From positions 1-64,000 of the forward strand of contig JAUNLW010000001.1 of NCBI GenBank assembly GCA_030532065.1: a stretch of DNA of 64,000 nt. The letters run 5' to 3'. Shown in pieces: positions 44,904 through 54,166 of the stretch. The notes beneath the pieces are model-generated. The model did no database searches. It was not told the DNA's origin and saw only the letters and a list, made by a program, of their open reading frames with translations. The stretch's first letter is position 1; each line of letters starts with the position of its first letter. The stretch comes from Eubacteriales bacterium. GTDB taxonomy: Bacteria > Bacillota > Clostridia > Saccharofermentanales > DTU023. Both the position numbers and the translations under genes were made by a program.

Positions 44904-46049
44904 ATGGAATGGACCAAGCGATACCAAGGTAAAGAACTGCGTTATGGTTTTACGACCGGCAGTTCCGCGACAGCTGCGGCCAAGCGGGCAGCCAGCCAGT
45001 TGCTCCTGGGACAATCTGAGGACGAGGTAGAGATCACGACGCCTCAGGGACAGGTCTTAACTATTCCCACCAGGCTGGTTTTCGCCGAGCCTGATCACGC
45101 CAAGGCCAAGGTGGTCAAAGATGCCGGCGATGACCCGGACATTACTGACGGTATAGAAATTTTCGCGGATGTATCACGTATCCCTCAGGGACTGGAGATC
45201 ACTGGTGGTGAGGGCGTGGGCACAGTGACCAAGCCGGGCCTGGATCAGCCAGTTGGAGAGAAGGCTATCAACTCTGGCCCACGCTATATGTTGACGCAGG
45301 CACTCAGCTCGGTCTGTGAGGCAGCCGGCTATCAAGGAGGTTTGCGGATAGTTATTTCTATCCCGGCTGGTACAGAACTGGCCAGGAAAACCTTCAATCC
45401 CAAGTTGGGCATTGTAGGAGGTATTTCTGTGATCGGCACGACCGGCATCGTAGAACCCATGTCTTCCAAGGCGCTCTTTGACACCATCGTCCTAGAGATC
45501 CGCCAGGCAGCTACCAGGCAGCAGGACTTTCTCATGCTGATCAGTGGCAATTACAGCAAAGACTTCCTGCGCGTCCAAATGCAACTGGACAATATACCCT
45601 ATGTAGTAACTTCCAACTTTGTGCGAGATTCACTGGAAGCGGCTTGGAAAGAAGGTTTCCAGCAAGTCCTGCTGGTTGGCCACATAGGGAAATATGTCAA
45701 GCTGGCCCTGGGTATGCCCAATACTCACTCCGACTACGGCGATGGCAGGATGCCATGCTTGGTTTATTGCGCGCTCAAAGCCGGCGCGGACCGGGATGTT
45801 CTCTTAGCCATCAGCAACTCTGTAACTACAGAAGCCGCGCTTTATATTTTGCGGGAACATGACTTGCTCTGGACCACAATGGAGATCTTGGGCCAGATAA
45901 TTGAGGAACAACTTACGCGCCATCTTCCAGAAGGAAAGAGGCTGGGTTTTATCTTTTTTTGTAACAAAAAAGGCCTGCCAGGCGAGCTGTATCGCAGCGA
46001 GGAGGCTAAAAAGATGTTGGCAGAACTGCCTGCCTTAGAAGGGAATTAG
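44904..46049 (+). CDS. cbiD: Cobalt-precorrin-5B C1-methyltransferase CbiD
   Basis: A 381-residue CbiD, the anaerobic-route C1 methylase. It begins with LRYGFTTGSSATAAAKRAA, and has DAGDDPDITDGIEI and VTKPGLDQPVGEKAINSGP, all diagnostic. First of a run of ring-modifying enzymes; the next gene starts two bases after its stop. Confidence 0.95.
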   Translation: MEWTKRYQGKELRYGFTTGSSATAAAKRAASQLLLGQSEDEVEITTPQGQVLTIPTRLVFAEPDHAKAKVVKDAGDDPDITDGIEIFADVSRIPQGLEITGGEGVGTVTKPGLDQPVGEKAINSGPRYMLTQALSSVCEAAGYQGGLRIVISIPAGTELARKTFNPKLGIVGGISVIGTTGIVEPMSSKALFDTIVLEIRQAATRQQDFLMLISGNYSKDFLRVQMQLDNIPYVVTSNFVRDSLEAAWKEGFQQVLLVGHIGKYVKLALGMPNTHSDYGDGRMPCLVYCALKAGADRDVLLAISNSVTTEAALYILREHDLLWTTMEILGQIIEEQLTRHLPEGKRLGFIFFCNKKGLPGELYRSEEAKKMLAELPALEGN

Positions 46050-46050
46050 C

Positions 46051-46827
46051 ATGATCTATTTTGTTGGAGCCGGGGCGGGCGCGCCTGACCTCATAACCGT
46101 ACGTGGTAGAAAACTGCTGGAAGAGGCTGATGTGGTGGTCTATGCCGGTTCATTAGTAAGTAAGGAACACCTGGACTATTGCAAGCCGGGTTGTGAGATT
46201 TACAATTCCGCCTTGTTAAATTTGGAAGAAATTGTCAGCATCTTAAAAGATGCCGAAGCCCGTGGCCTCTTGACTGTGCGTCTCCATACCGGTGATCCAT
46301 CGCTCTACGGAGCCATCAGGGAACAGATGGAAGCCATGGATGAGCTGGGTATTGACTACGAGGTCTGTCCGGGCGTCTCTTCTTACGCGGCTGCCGCGGC
46401 AGCCCTGAAGGCGGAATATACCGTGCCTTCGGTCAGCCAGACTTTGATCATCACGAGGATGGCCGGCCGTACCCCGGTACCAGAGGAAGAAAGCTTACAC
46501 TCTTTGGCCGCTCACCAAGCCAGCATGGCTATTTTCTTAAGCTCCGCATTATCTGAAGAAGTGCAAAGAGAACTGCTGGCTGGCGGGCTATCTCCCTCTA
46601 CACCCTGTGCCATTGCCTACAAGGTATCCTGGCCTGACCAGAGCCTACTTTACTGCCACTTGGAAGACTTGCACGATACCATGTCAGAAGCGGCTATCAG
46701 TAATTTTGCCCTCATTTTGGTAGGTGAGTTCCTGGGTGAGCGCTTTGAGCCTTCTCAGCTATATGACCCTTATTTTGGCACAGCTTTTCGCCATGCCCAA
46801 GATCAGCCGGAAATAAGTAAAGAGTGA
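46051..46827 (+). CDS. cbiF: Cobalt-precorrin-4 C11-methyltransferase CbiF
   Basis: A 258-residue tetrapyrrole methylase. Family motifs: FVGAGAGAPDLITVRGRKLL, the SAM-loop RLHTGDPSLYGAIREQM, and CPGVSSYAAAAAALKAEYTV. YAGSLVS and the RLHTGDPS loop are typical of CbiF/CobM among the methylases. It methylates C11 using SAM. Confidence 0.94.
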   Translation: MIYFVGAGAGAPDLITVRGRKLLEEADVVVYAGSLVSKEHLDYCKPGCEIYNSALLNLEEIVSILKDAEARGLLTVRLHTGDPSLYGAIREQMEAMDELGIDYEVCPGVSSYAAAAAALKAEYTVPSVSQTLIITRMAGRTPVPEEESLHSLAAHQASMAIFLSSALSEEVQRELLAGGLSPSTPCAIAYKVSWPDQSLLYCHLEDLHDTMSEAAISNFALILVGEFLGERFEPSQLYDPYFGTAFRHAQDQPEISKE

Positions 46828-46838
46828 GGTAAAGCTCT

Positions 46839-47864
46839 GTGTCTCAAGTAGCGATCATCAGTTTTAGCGCGCAGGGAGAAAATCTGGCGCAGCATATCCG
46901 AGCGCTCATGCTGCCTCTGGGCTGGGAAGCTGATGCGACCCGCTGCCCTAAGGGTAGCTTAGGAAATTGGGTATCTGAACATTTTCCCAAGAAAGACGCG
47001 CTGATCTTTATTGGCTCTTGTGGCCTTGCGGTACGAGCCATAGCCGGACAGGTCCGTAACAAAACAGAAGATCCGGCCGTAGTCGTTATTGATGAGAGCG
47101 GGTGTTTTGCGGTTGCTTTACTCTCCGGCCATCTGGGCGGAGCCAATCAGCTGACAGAAGACCTGGCAGAGCTTATCGGCGCGACTCCCGTGATCACAAC
47201 CGCCACTGACCGGCGAGGGATCTTCGCGGTAGATAGCTGGGCTAAAAGCCAGGGCCTTACTGTGCTAAATCCAGAGCGCATTGTGGAGGTCTCTTCTAAG
47301 CTGCTGGCAGGCAAACAGGTCTATTTCGCGAGTGATTTGCCCATCAAGGGACCAGTGCCTCAAGGCCTGATCGAGCTGGGTTATGAGCAAAGAGCAATTA
47401 CACCCGACTTTAGAGTCAGCCTTAAAGCCGGGAAGGAAGCTACAGCGCTAGAGCTAATCGCCCCGGTGATCAGTGTTGGTATAGGCTGCCGCAGGGGAAC
47501 AGAGCGAGAAGTAATAGAAAGTGTGGTCAAAGACTGCCTGGAACAGGTGGGAGCCAGTCCTGAGGCAGTCTTACGTATAGCCAGCATTAACCTTAAAGCA
47601 GAAGAGCCGGGCCTTTTGGCCCTGGCAGCAGCCTGGGGTCTTGAGCTATACACTTACAGCGCGGAGCAACTCAATGCTCTGGCCGGAAGCTTCACTGGCT
47701 CTGAGTTTGTATGCCGCGTCACCGGTACCGACAACGTATGCGAGCGGGCGGCTGTGTGCGGACTGAAAGGGGCAAAGCTTATCTTGACCAAGACCGCTGG
47801 CCAGGGAGTGACGGTGGCTTTAGCTCAAGTAGACCTGACGTTAAGTTTTTCCAAGGAAAGATAG
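46839..47864 (+). CDS. cbiG: Cobalt-precorrin-5A hydrolase CbiG
   Basis: A 341-residue CbiG with a GTG start. The N-terminal part has IFIGSCGLAVRAIAGQVRNK and GCFAVALLSGHLGGANQLTE; the C-terminal domain has SVGIGCRRGTEREVIE and the closing AVCGLKGAKLILTKTAG. It opens the ring lactone and releases acetaldehyde, a step unique to the anaerobic pathway. Confidence 0.94.
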   Translation: MSQVAIISFSAQGENLAQHIRALMLPLGWEADATRCPKGSLGNWVSEHFPKKDALIFIGSCGLAVRAIAGQVRNKTEDPAVVVIDESGCFAVALLSGHLGGANQLTEDLAELIGATPVITTATDRRGIFAVDSWAKSQGLTVLNPERIVEVSSKLLAGKQVYFASDLPIKGPVPQGLIELGYEQRAITPDFRVSLKAGKEATALELIAPVISVGIGCRRGTEREVIESVVKDCLEQVGASPEAVLRIASINLKAEEPGLLALAAAWGLELYTYSAEQLNALAGSFTGSEFVCRVTGTDNVCERAAVCGLKGAKLILTKTAGQGVTVALAQVDLTLSFSKER

Positions 47865-47871
47865 GATTTAT

Positions 47872-48609
47872 ATGGATAGAAAATATTATTTGTGCGCGGT
47901 GGGCATTGGCCCCGGCTCCAAAGAGGAAATGACCTTCCGAGCCTATGCCGCGTTAGAAGCAGCCGACCTGATCGTGGGTTATAAGACTTATATTGACTTG
48001 CTTAAGCCACTTTTCCCCGTGAAAGAATTTTACAGCACTGGTATGCGTGGAGAAGTTGAGCGTTGCCGCGAGGCGATCAGGCTGGCTTTGGAAGGAAAAC
48101 GCGTAGCCGTGATATCCAGTGGCGATGCCGGGGTCTTTGCGATGGCAACCCTACTGTTGGAACTGGCTCAGGAGGAGCCAGAGCTGGCGATTGAAGTAAT
48201 TCCCGGCGTTACGGCTGCTACTTCTGGAGCCGCTCTTCTGGGAGCTCCCCTGGCTCACGACTTTGCCTGCATCAGCTTATCTGACCAACTGACACCCTGG
48301 GCCTTGATTGAGCGACGCTTGCGCGCGGTAAGTGAGGCTGACCTTTGCCTGGCGCTTTATAATCCTGCCAGTAAGGAACGGCCTGACAGCTTACGCAAGG
48401 CGGCAGCGATAATGAGTGAGTTTAAGGCTCCAGAGACCGTCTGTGGCTATACACAGAAGATTGGCAGATCAGGTCAGGAAATCGGCTATCTGACTTTAGC
48501 AGAACTGGCGGATTTCCCGGCTGACATGCAGACTACGATCTTTGTTGGTAACTGTGAGACTCGGATCTTGGCCGGGCGCATGGTGACTCCTAGAGGCTAT
48601 AGACGTTAA
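47872..48609 (+). CDS. cbiH: Cobalt-precorrin-3B C17-methyltransferase CbiH
   Basis: A 245-residue methylase with VGIGPGSKEEMTFRAYAALE, VGYKTYIDLL, FYSTGMRGEVERCREA, the SAM-loop ISSGDAGVFAMATLLLE and PGVTAATSGAALLGAPLAHD. These are the CbiH/CobJ signatures. It performs C17 methylation and ring contraction in the cobalt route. It ends one base before cbiJ starts. Confidence 0.95.
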   Translation: MDRKYYLCAVGIGPGSKEEMTFRAYAALEAADLIVGYKTYIDLLKPLFPVKEFYSTGMRGEVERCREAIRLALEGKRVAVISSGDAGVFAMATLLLELAQEEPELAIEVIPGVTAATSGAALLGAPLAHDFACISLSDQLTPWALIERRLRAVSEADLCLALYNPASKERPDSLRKAAAIMSEFKAPETVCGYTQKIGRSGQEIGYLTLAELADFPADMQTTIFVGNCETRILAGRMVTPRGYRR

Positions 48610-49383
48610 ATGGACTTGATTCTTTTTGCTGGTACCAGTGAGGGTAGGCAATTGGCGTCCCTGGCGGCAGAGTGGGGGTTGGAAACCCTGGTCTCAGTAG
48701 CTACAGACTATGGAAAGGAGCAGATTGAGCCAGCGCCTTGTTTGCAAATCCAAGATGAACGGCTGGAAGAGGCGGAAATGGAAGCGCTGTTTGCTAAATA
48801 CCGCCCCAGCCTGATTGTGGACGCTACCCACCCGCACGCCGTCGTGGTCAGCCAAAATATTCGCCAGGCCGCCGCGGCACTTGATTTACCTGTATTGCGT
48901 ACAGCCCGCGCTAGCCAGCGCTTGCCTGCTCTTAATTACTTCTCGGATCTAGATACCTTGCTTACCTGGCTGACTGAGCAGGAGGGTAAGGTCTTTTCTT
49001 CACTGGGCCTCAAGAGCGCAGCCGCCCTGACTCAGCTCCCCGATTTCCAGGAACGCCTGGTCATACGCGTTTTGCCGCATTCAGAAGGTCTGCGCCAATT
49101 AGAAGAACTGGGTTATTTGCATCGGCAGGTGATCGCCATGCAAGGCCCTTTTTCCAAAGAGCTAAACCTGGCTATGTTTCAGGCTTCCGAGGCCAAAATC
49201 CTGCTGACCAAAGATTCCGGTAGCCGGGGAGGCTTTGAAGAAAAGATTAGAGCAGCCCAAGCCCTGCATATGCAAATAGCTGTCCTTGAGGCGCCCTCCG
49301 CACCCGGTGGAATGGCTCTGGCCGAACTGGAACAAAAGATGCGAGAGATTTTCTTCATAGGAGAGTGTGAAAAGCATGTCTAG
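48610..49383 (+). CDS. cbiJ: Cobalt-precorrin-6A reductase CbiJ
   Basis: A 257-residue CbiJ/CobK. LFAGTSEGRQLASLAAEWGL marks the N-terminal NAD(P)H fold, followed by VDATHPHAVVVSQNIRQAA and, near the C terminus, LLTKDSGSRGGFEEKI, all characteristic. It reduces the corrin ring. Its end overlaps cbiE-cbiT by eight bases. Confidence 0.94.
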   Translation: MDLILFAGTSEGRQLASLAAEWGLETLVSVATDYGKEQIEPAPCLQIQDERLEEAEMEALFAKYRPSLIVDATHPHAVVVSQNIRQAAAALDLPVLRTARASQRLPALNYFSDLDTLLTWLTEQEGKVFSSLGLKSAAALTQLPDFQERLVIRVLPHSEGLRQLEELGYLHRQVIAMQGPFSKELNLAMFQASEAKILLTKDSGSRGGFEEKIRAAQALHMQIAVLEAPSAPGGMALAELEQKMREIFFIGECEKHV

Positions 49384-50560
49384 AGTAAAGATCATTGCCT
49401 GTGGCCTGTCTCCGTCTACGCTTACTTTGGAGGCCCACGCGGCTCTCAGCGAAGCGGACTTCTTTATAGGAGCTCGCCGCCTATTGGCTAGTTTTGTCCC
49501 CAGAGAAGCGGAGCAGGCAGAGGCTTACCTAGCCCAGGAGGTAGCTGATATTGTCGCTTCCAGGCCGAATAACAACTGTGCCGTGCTAGTTTCCGGAGAT
49601 TCTGGCTTCTACAGTGCCGCTGCCGGCATCTGTCAATTCCTGGATGAAGCTCCGCAAATCTACCCCGGCATTTCTTCGCTATCCTATTTTTTCGCCAAGT
49701 TGGGTCGTCCCTGGCATAAAGCCAAGATTATTTCCTGCCATGGGCGTAAAGGAAACTTGCTGGCTGCCGTACGCCGGAATCAAGAAGTGTTTTGCCTTAC
49801 CGGCAAAAATACTACAGAATTACTGCGGCATTTAACTGATTCTGGCTGCGGGGCCTTAACCGTCACAATCGGTGAAAATCTAGGTTTTACTACGGAAAAG
49901 ATCCGCTCCGGGAAAGTGGAAGAATTGGCGCGGGAGACGGACTATTCTTCTTTGGCAGTTCTGCTCGTGGATAATCCAGCGGCCACTAAGGCTATTACTA
50001 CCGGTATCATGGACACAGAATTCTGTCGTGGCTCACTGCCTATGACCAAGAGCGCGGTCCGGGCACAAGTGCAGAGTCTGCTCCAGCTAGAGCCAGACGA
50101 TATTTGTCTGGACTTGGGTTGCGGTACGGGTTCAGTAGCCATTGAGATGGGCTTGGGAGCCTATGAAGGCCAGGTTATGGCGGTAGACAAAGAGGAAGAA
50201 GCGGGACAACTTCTAGCAGCCAATGCCTTAAGGTTTCAGCTGGATAATGTCAGCTTCCATAAGGCGGATATTGGGGAATTTCTTGCCACAGAGCCTCTTT
50301 GCGACAAGATCTTCCTCGGTGGGGGAGGGGCGAAAATTATCCCTCAGGTACTGGAATTCTTTGCCAGCCATGAGAGAGTAAAACGGCTGGTTTTGACGGC
50401 CATCAGCCTGGAGTCACTGGAGGTTGCCCTGGCGGCTATAAAAGCGCTGGGCCTTTCTGCCAAAATTATGCAGATCCAGGTTACGCGTGCCAAACATCTG
50501 GGCACAAACCACTTACTCATGGCCGAGAATCCCACTTTTATTTTGGAGGCCAGTCGATGA
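49376..50560 (+). CDS. cbiET: CbiE-CbiT fusion: cobalt-precorrin-7 C5 and -6B C15 methyltransferase
   Basis: A 394-residue two-domain enzyme, like CobL. Residues 1 to about 195 are CbiE (IACGLSPSTLTLEAHAALSE, ADFFIGARRLLASF, LVSGDSGFYSAAAGI). Residues about 215-394 are CbiT, a class I SAM methylase (PMTKSAVRAQVQSLLQL, ICLDLGCGTGSVAIEM) that also decarboxylates. ATG 49376 fits AGGAGAG upstream better than a GTG at 49367. Confidence 0.95.
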   Translation: MSRVKIIACGLSPSTLTLEAHAALSEADFFIGARRLLASFVPREAEQAEAYLAQEVADIVASRPNNNCAVLVSGDSGFYSAAAGICQFLDEAPQIYPGISSLSYFFAKLGRPWHKAKIISCHGRKGNLLAAVRRNQEVFCLTGKNTTELLRHLTDSGCGALTVTIGENLGFTTEKIRSGKVEELARETDYSSLAVLLVDNPAATKAITTGIMDTEFCRGSLPMTKSAVRAQVQSLLQLEPDDICLDLGCGTGSVAIEMGLGAYEGQVMAVDKEEEAGQLLAANALRFQLDNVSFHKADIGEFLATEPLCDKIFLGGGGAKIIPQVLEFFASHERVKRLVLTAISLESLEVALAAIKALGLSAKIMQIQVTRAKHLGTNHLLMAENPTFILEASR

Positions 50561-51894
50561 ATCAACGTTTACTTATTGCTGCCACCAGTTCTGATTGTGG
50601 CAAGACAACTCTGACTTTGGCCTTGCTGGCAGCCTTAAAAGCGCGTGGCATTCCCTTATTGAGCTATAAATCCGGACCAGACTATATCGATCCCGCCTTT
50701 CATCGCCAGGCCCTGGGCATAGAGTCGTATAATTTGGATCCTTTTTTCCTGGATAGCGATGGCCTTTGCCAGATGCTGGACCTGGCTCATGACCGCCTGG
50801 CTATTATGGAGGGCGCTATGGGTTACTATGACGGTATTGGACTGGAAGGCAAATGCTCAAGCTACGAATTGGCTCAGGCCACGCACACACCGGTCATCTT
50901 GCTGATCAATGGAAAAAAACTCTACCAATCCGTGGCAGCTATGGCTCAAGGTTATCGTGATTTTCGCCTGGATTCGCGTATTAAAGGAGTAATCCTTAAC
51001 CGGATAAAGCCCTATCTCTACCCCGGGATGAGTGCCATGCTTGCTCAAGTAGGCATCAAGACCTACGGCTTTTTACCGGAGCTGCCGGAGGCAGAATTGG
51101 CCAGCAGCTATTTAGGACTAAAACAGCCGACAGATGAGAAGTGGTCTCGAGTATTGCGCAGCCTGGCAGCAGCCGCGGAAGAGTATCTGGACCTGGATGG
51201 CCTCTTAGAATTAGCTAACTCCGCGCCAGAACTACGCTACCAGAAAAGGGAAATGGAGCCTCTCGGAAGCTTTAAGCTAGCTGTTGCCAGAGACGCTGCT
51301 TTTTGCTTCTTATACCCGGAAAACATCCTGCTCTTAGAAAAAATGGGAGCAGAGGTCAGCTATTTTAGCCCGCTGGCTGGGGACACTTTGATGGAAGATA
51401 TCGACGCGCTTTACCTGCCCGGAGGCTATCCCGAACAATACGCGAAAGAGCTTGCCGCATCTGCTAGCAGATTTATCCTAAAAGAAGCCCTTGAGCAGGG
51501 AATGCCTTGTATAGCAGAAGGTGGAGGCTTCCTCTACTTACAGGAAAAACTGCAGGGTCAGCCCATGGTTGGCTTTCTCGAGGGAAGCTCCGAGCTGACT
51601 GATCACCTGCAGGGCTTTGGTTACCACTATATTGAGCCGCGCGAGATAGGAGCTTATCTCTTAGGCCAAGCCGGACAGCCTTTCCCGGCTCATTGTTTCC
51701 ACTATTGTCGAACCGATGGTCCTGGTCAGGATTACAGCTACCGGCGAGCAGCTTCGGGTAAAAGCAAATTTTCCGGCTATGGCGGAATCCGTCTCTACTC
51801 AGGTATGGCTCATCTGTATTTCCCCGCCATGCTAAATGAGATAAGTAATTTCGCGCGCCAGGCCCTGGCTTACCAGACTGAAAAACAGAACTGA
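50557..51894 (+). CDS. cbiA: Cobyrinate a,c-diamide synthase CbiA with altered glutaminase site
   Basis: A 445-residue CbiA of normal length. The ATP-dependent synthetase half has ATSSDCGKTTLTLALLAAL and KSGPDYIDPAFHRQALG. The GATase half keeps YLPGGYPEQYAKELA and the late His in GMAHLYFPA. The nucleophile motif, AECGG in the family, reads CIAEGGGFLYL here: codon GGT (Gly) stands for TGT (Cys). Amidation from glutamine should fail; ammonia use remains possible. A Cys lies four residues earlier but is not in the usual elbow. Confidence 0.93.
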   Translation: MNQRLLIAATSSDCGKTTLTLALLAALKARGIPLLSYKSGPDYIDPAFHRQALGIESYNLDPFFLDSDGLCQMLDLAHDRLAIMEGAMGYYDGIGLEGKCSSYELAQATHTPVILLINGKKLYQSVAAMAQGYRDFRLDSRIKGVILNRIKPYLYPGMSAMLAQVGIKTYGFLPELPEAELASSYLGLKQPTDEKWSRVLRSLAAAAEEYLDLDGLLELANSAPELRYQKREMEPLGSFKLAVARDAAFCFLYPENILLLEKMGAEVSYFSPLAGDTLMEDIDALYLPGGYPEQYAKELAASASRFILKEALEQGMPCIAEGGGFLYLQEKLQGQPMVGFLEGSSELTDHLQGFGYHYIEPREIGAYLLGQAGQPFPAHCFHYCRTDGPGQDYSYRRAASGKSKFSGYGGIRLYSGMAHLYFPAMLNEISNFARQALAYQTEKQN

Positions 51895-51952
51895 CAATTG
51901 TAGTTTTTTAGAAGAGGTTGTGATACGAACGCGATCTTAGGAGAAAGAGAAA

Positions 51953-52582
51953 ATGAGTAATTATGAGAATTTACCGCCACAGGAAATAGAGAACACCAGC
52001 TTCCAGATTATTCGCTCTGAGTTGAGTCACCGCCTGGATCCGGAACAAGAGCCGATCATCTTGCGCTGCATCCATACCAGCGCGGACTTTGATTACCAGG
52101 ATAGTCTCTACTTCTCTGAGGGAGTGATTGAAAAAGCCTTAACAGCGTTTCAAGGCGGAGCCAATTTGATTACTGATACACAAATGGCCCTGGCCGGCAT
52201 CAATAAACGCGCAGCTAAAGAGCTGGGCCTTAGCCTACACTGCTTTGTGGCCGACCCGGAGCTAGCGACAAAGGCCAAGGAATTAGGCGTTACCCGCTCT
52301 AAGCTGGCGGTAGAAAAAGGACTGAGCTTACCTGAGCCACAGATCTTGGTCATTGGCAACGCCCCTACTGCCTTGCTCCACCTGGCGGACTTAATCGCTA
52401 AGGGACAGGCGGACCCGGCGCTGGTGATTGGTGTGCCAGTGGGCTTTGTCAATGTCTTGGAAGCTAAGGCTGCCATTATGGAACAGCCCGTGCCACAGAT
52501 AGTCAACCGAGGAAGAAAAGGCGGCAGCAATATTGCCGCCGCCATAGTAAACGCGTTGATGTATCAGCTGGTGGAGCGTTAA
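51953..52582 (+). CDS. cbiC: Cobalt-precorrin-8 methylmutase CbiC
   Basis: A 209-residue CbiC/CobH. IENTSFQIIRSEL near the start, RCIHTSADFDYQDSLYFSEG with the catalytic His, DTQMALAGINKRAAKELG and the C-terminal RGRKGGSNIAAAIVNALMY identify it. It moves a methyl from C11 to C12 to give cobyrinate. It ends base to base against the convergent MATE gene with no visible terminator between them. Confidence 0.95.
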   Translation: MSNYENLPPQEIENTSFQIIRSELSHRLDPEQEPIILRCIHTSADFDYQDSLYFSEGVIEKALTAFQGGANLITDTQMALAGINKRAAKELGLSLHCFVADPELATKAKELGVTRSKLAVEKGLSLPEPQILVIGNAPTALLHLADLIAKGQADPALVIGVPVGFVNVLEAKAAIMEQPVPQIVNRGRKGGSNIAAAIVNALMYQLVER

Positions 52583-53962
52583 TTAAACACGCTTCAGTTT
52601 CCAGTCGCCGCGACGGTAATAGTAAACAATTACTGACAGATCCGCGATCTCCGCAATTAGGAAGCTGATCCAGATTGAGTTCATGTCTACTTGCATGATC
52701 TTGACTAGAACGTACATCAGAGGCAGATGCACTGCCCAACGAGATACAAGAGTCGATACCAGGATAGGGCGGTTATAACCGGAACCAGAGAATGCGATGC
52801 GCATGCCAGAGCCGATTGAGGTGATTATGATGGCGATGGAGATCCAGCGCAGCATGGGTGTTCCTGCGGCCAGTACTTCCGCGTCGGGAGTAAAGATACC
52901 CAGGAAAGTTTGCGGGAAGATGATCAAGAGGACTGAGAAGACGGTAATAAGACCCGAGATGATAAAGGTGGAAATCCGGGTTAGGAAGGTAGCTTCCTCT
53001 ATATTGTCGCGTCCCAGGGCATGACCGACTAAGGTAGAACCAGCAAAGATGAAGCCTAATATGGGTGTAAAGCTAAACATCATGAGCTTGGCGCCTAGTC
53101 CCATAACGGTTAGCGCTAAGGTACCGTAGCTGGTAATAAAGAGCATCATCAGGGAGTTAAAGCCTTGGCGGACCAGAAGTTGCAGGCCGGCAGGAAGTCC
53201 AATAGACAGTAACTGCAGATCGATCTCCTTGTCCAGTCGCAAGAGTCCTTTAAAGGAGATAGATACATCTTTTTTACCACGCAGCAAGATGATAAAGCCT
53301 GCCACAAAGGAGAGGGCGTTGAAGATAACGGTAGCCAGACCAGCTCCGTATACACCCAGGTTGAGACCGGGAATGGTGAGTGAGCCGATGCTGATAGACG
53401 GGAACATGAAGATAGGGTCAAAGATCAGGTTGCCGATAGAGGCTGCGATCATGATCTTCATAGGCGTCTTACTATCGCCGGTACAACGGAAAATGGTGTT
53501 TATTGAATAGGAGGAGAAGGCAATGGGCAGAGCAAAGATACGGATCATACCGTAATCTAACGCTGCCTGCTTGACCACTGGATCGTCCGAATATAGGTTG
53601 AGCAGAGGATGGATAAAGATAAGCAACAAGGCCGCAGTGATCAAAGCCAAGACGACCTTAAAGCTGATGGTCTGCTCGGAAATACGCTTGGTGCGTTCTT
53701 CTGTTTTGCGACCGAAAGATTGTGAGATCATCGAGACAGAGCTTGCCCCAGCGATCTCATTTAAAACGGTAAAAAGACCATAGATGGTAGAAAATAGGGT
53801 AACTCCGCCAATAGCCTCTTTGGAAATTTTTCCGACCCACATCATATCGATTAGGTCGTAGAAGGCTTGTAAAGAGTAGGCGATAATACTGGGATAAGAA
53901 AGCTTCCACAAATTACTGGTAAGCTCTTTCTTCCTCCGCGAATCTAAAACCGTTTCTTCCAT
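52583..53962 (-). CDS. MATE family efflux transporter
   Basis: A 459-residue polytopic protein with about 12 hydrophobic segments in two halves. ELTSNLWKLSYPSIIAYSLQ and DLIDMMWVGKISKEAIGG at the N terminus and the later GLPAGLQLLVRQGFNSLMM are MATE-type. MATE proteins export drugs or metabolites with Na+ or H+. The ATG at 53962 has AGGGG upstream; the frame is open to 54145 without a better start. It interrupts the + strand B12 cluster, so a link to corrinoids is not shown. Confidence 0.9.
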   Translation of the reverse strand: MEETVLDSRRKKELTSNLWKLSYPSIIAYSLQAFYDLIDMMWVGKISKEAIGGVTLFSTIYGLFTVLNEIAGASSVSMISQSFGRKTEERTKRISEQTISFKVVLALITAALLLIFIHPLLNLYSDDPVVKQAALDYGMIRIFALPIAFSSYSINTIFRCTGDSKTPMKIMIAASIGNLIFDPIFMFPSISIGSLTIPGLNLGVYGAGLATVIFNALSFVAGFIILLRGKKDVSISFKGLLRLDKEIDLQLLSIGLPAGLQLLVRQGFNSLMMLFITSYGTLALTVMGLGAKLMMFSFTPILGFIFAGSTLVGHALGRDNIEEATFLTRISTFIISGLITVFSVLLIIFPQTFLGIFTPDAEVLAAGTPMLRWISIAIIITSIGSGMRIAFSGSGYNRPILVSTLVSRWAVHLPLMYVLVKIMQVDMNSIWISFLIAEIADLSVIVYYYRRGDWKLKRV

Positions 53963-54166
53963 CACTTGCCCCCTGCTGTTAAGAATTAGGGACCGGCTAC
54001 GTAAATAAATACGCAATGGCGCGCAACAAGCCGCAGGCTCGGAAATAACTGAGCCTGACCCCTGAACTTTGATGAATGCTATTATAGCAGATAGGCCTTG
54101 GGAAAATTCGCTATAATACTGGTTGGCTCGCACGAGCGGTAACATTTAATAGAAAGAGAACTACTT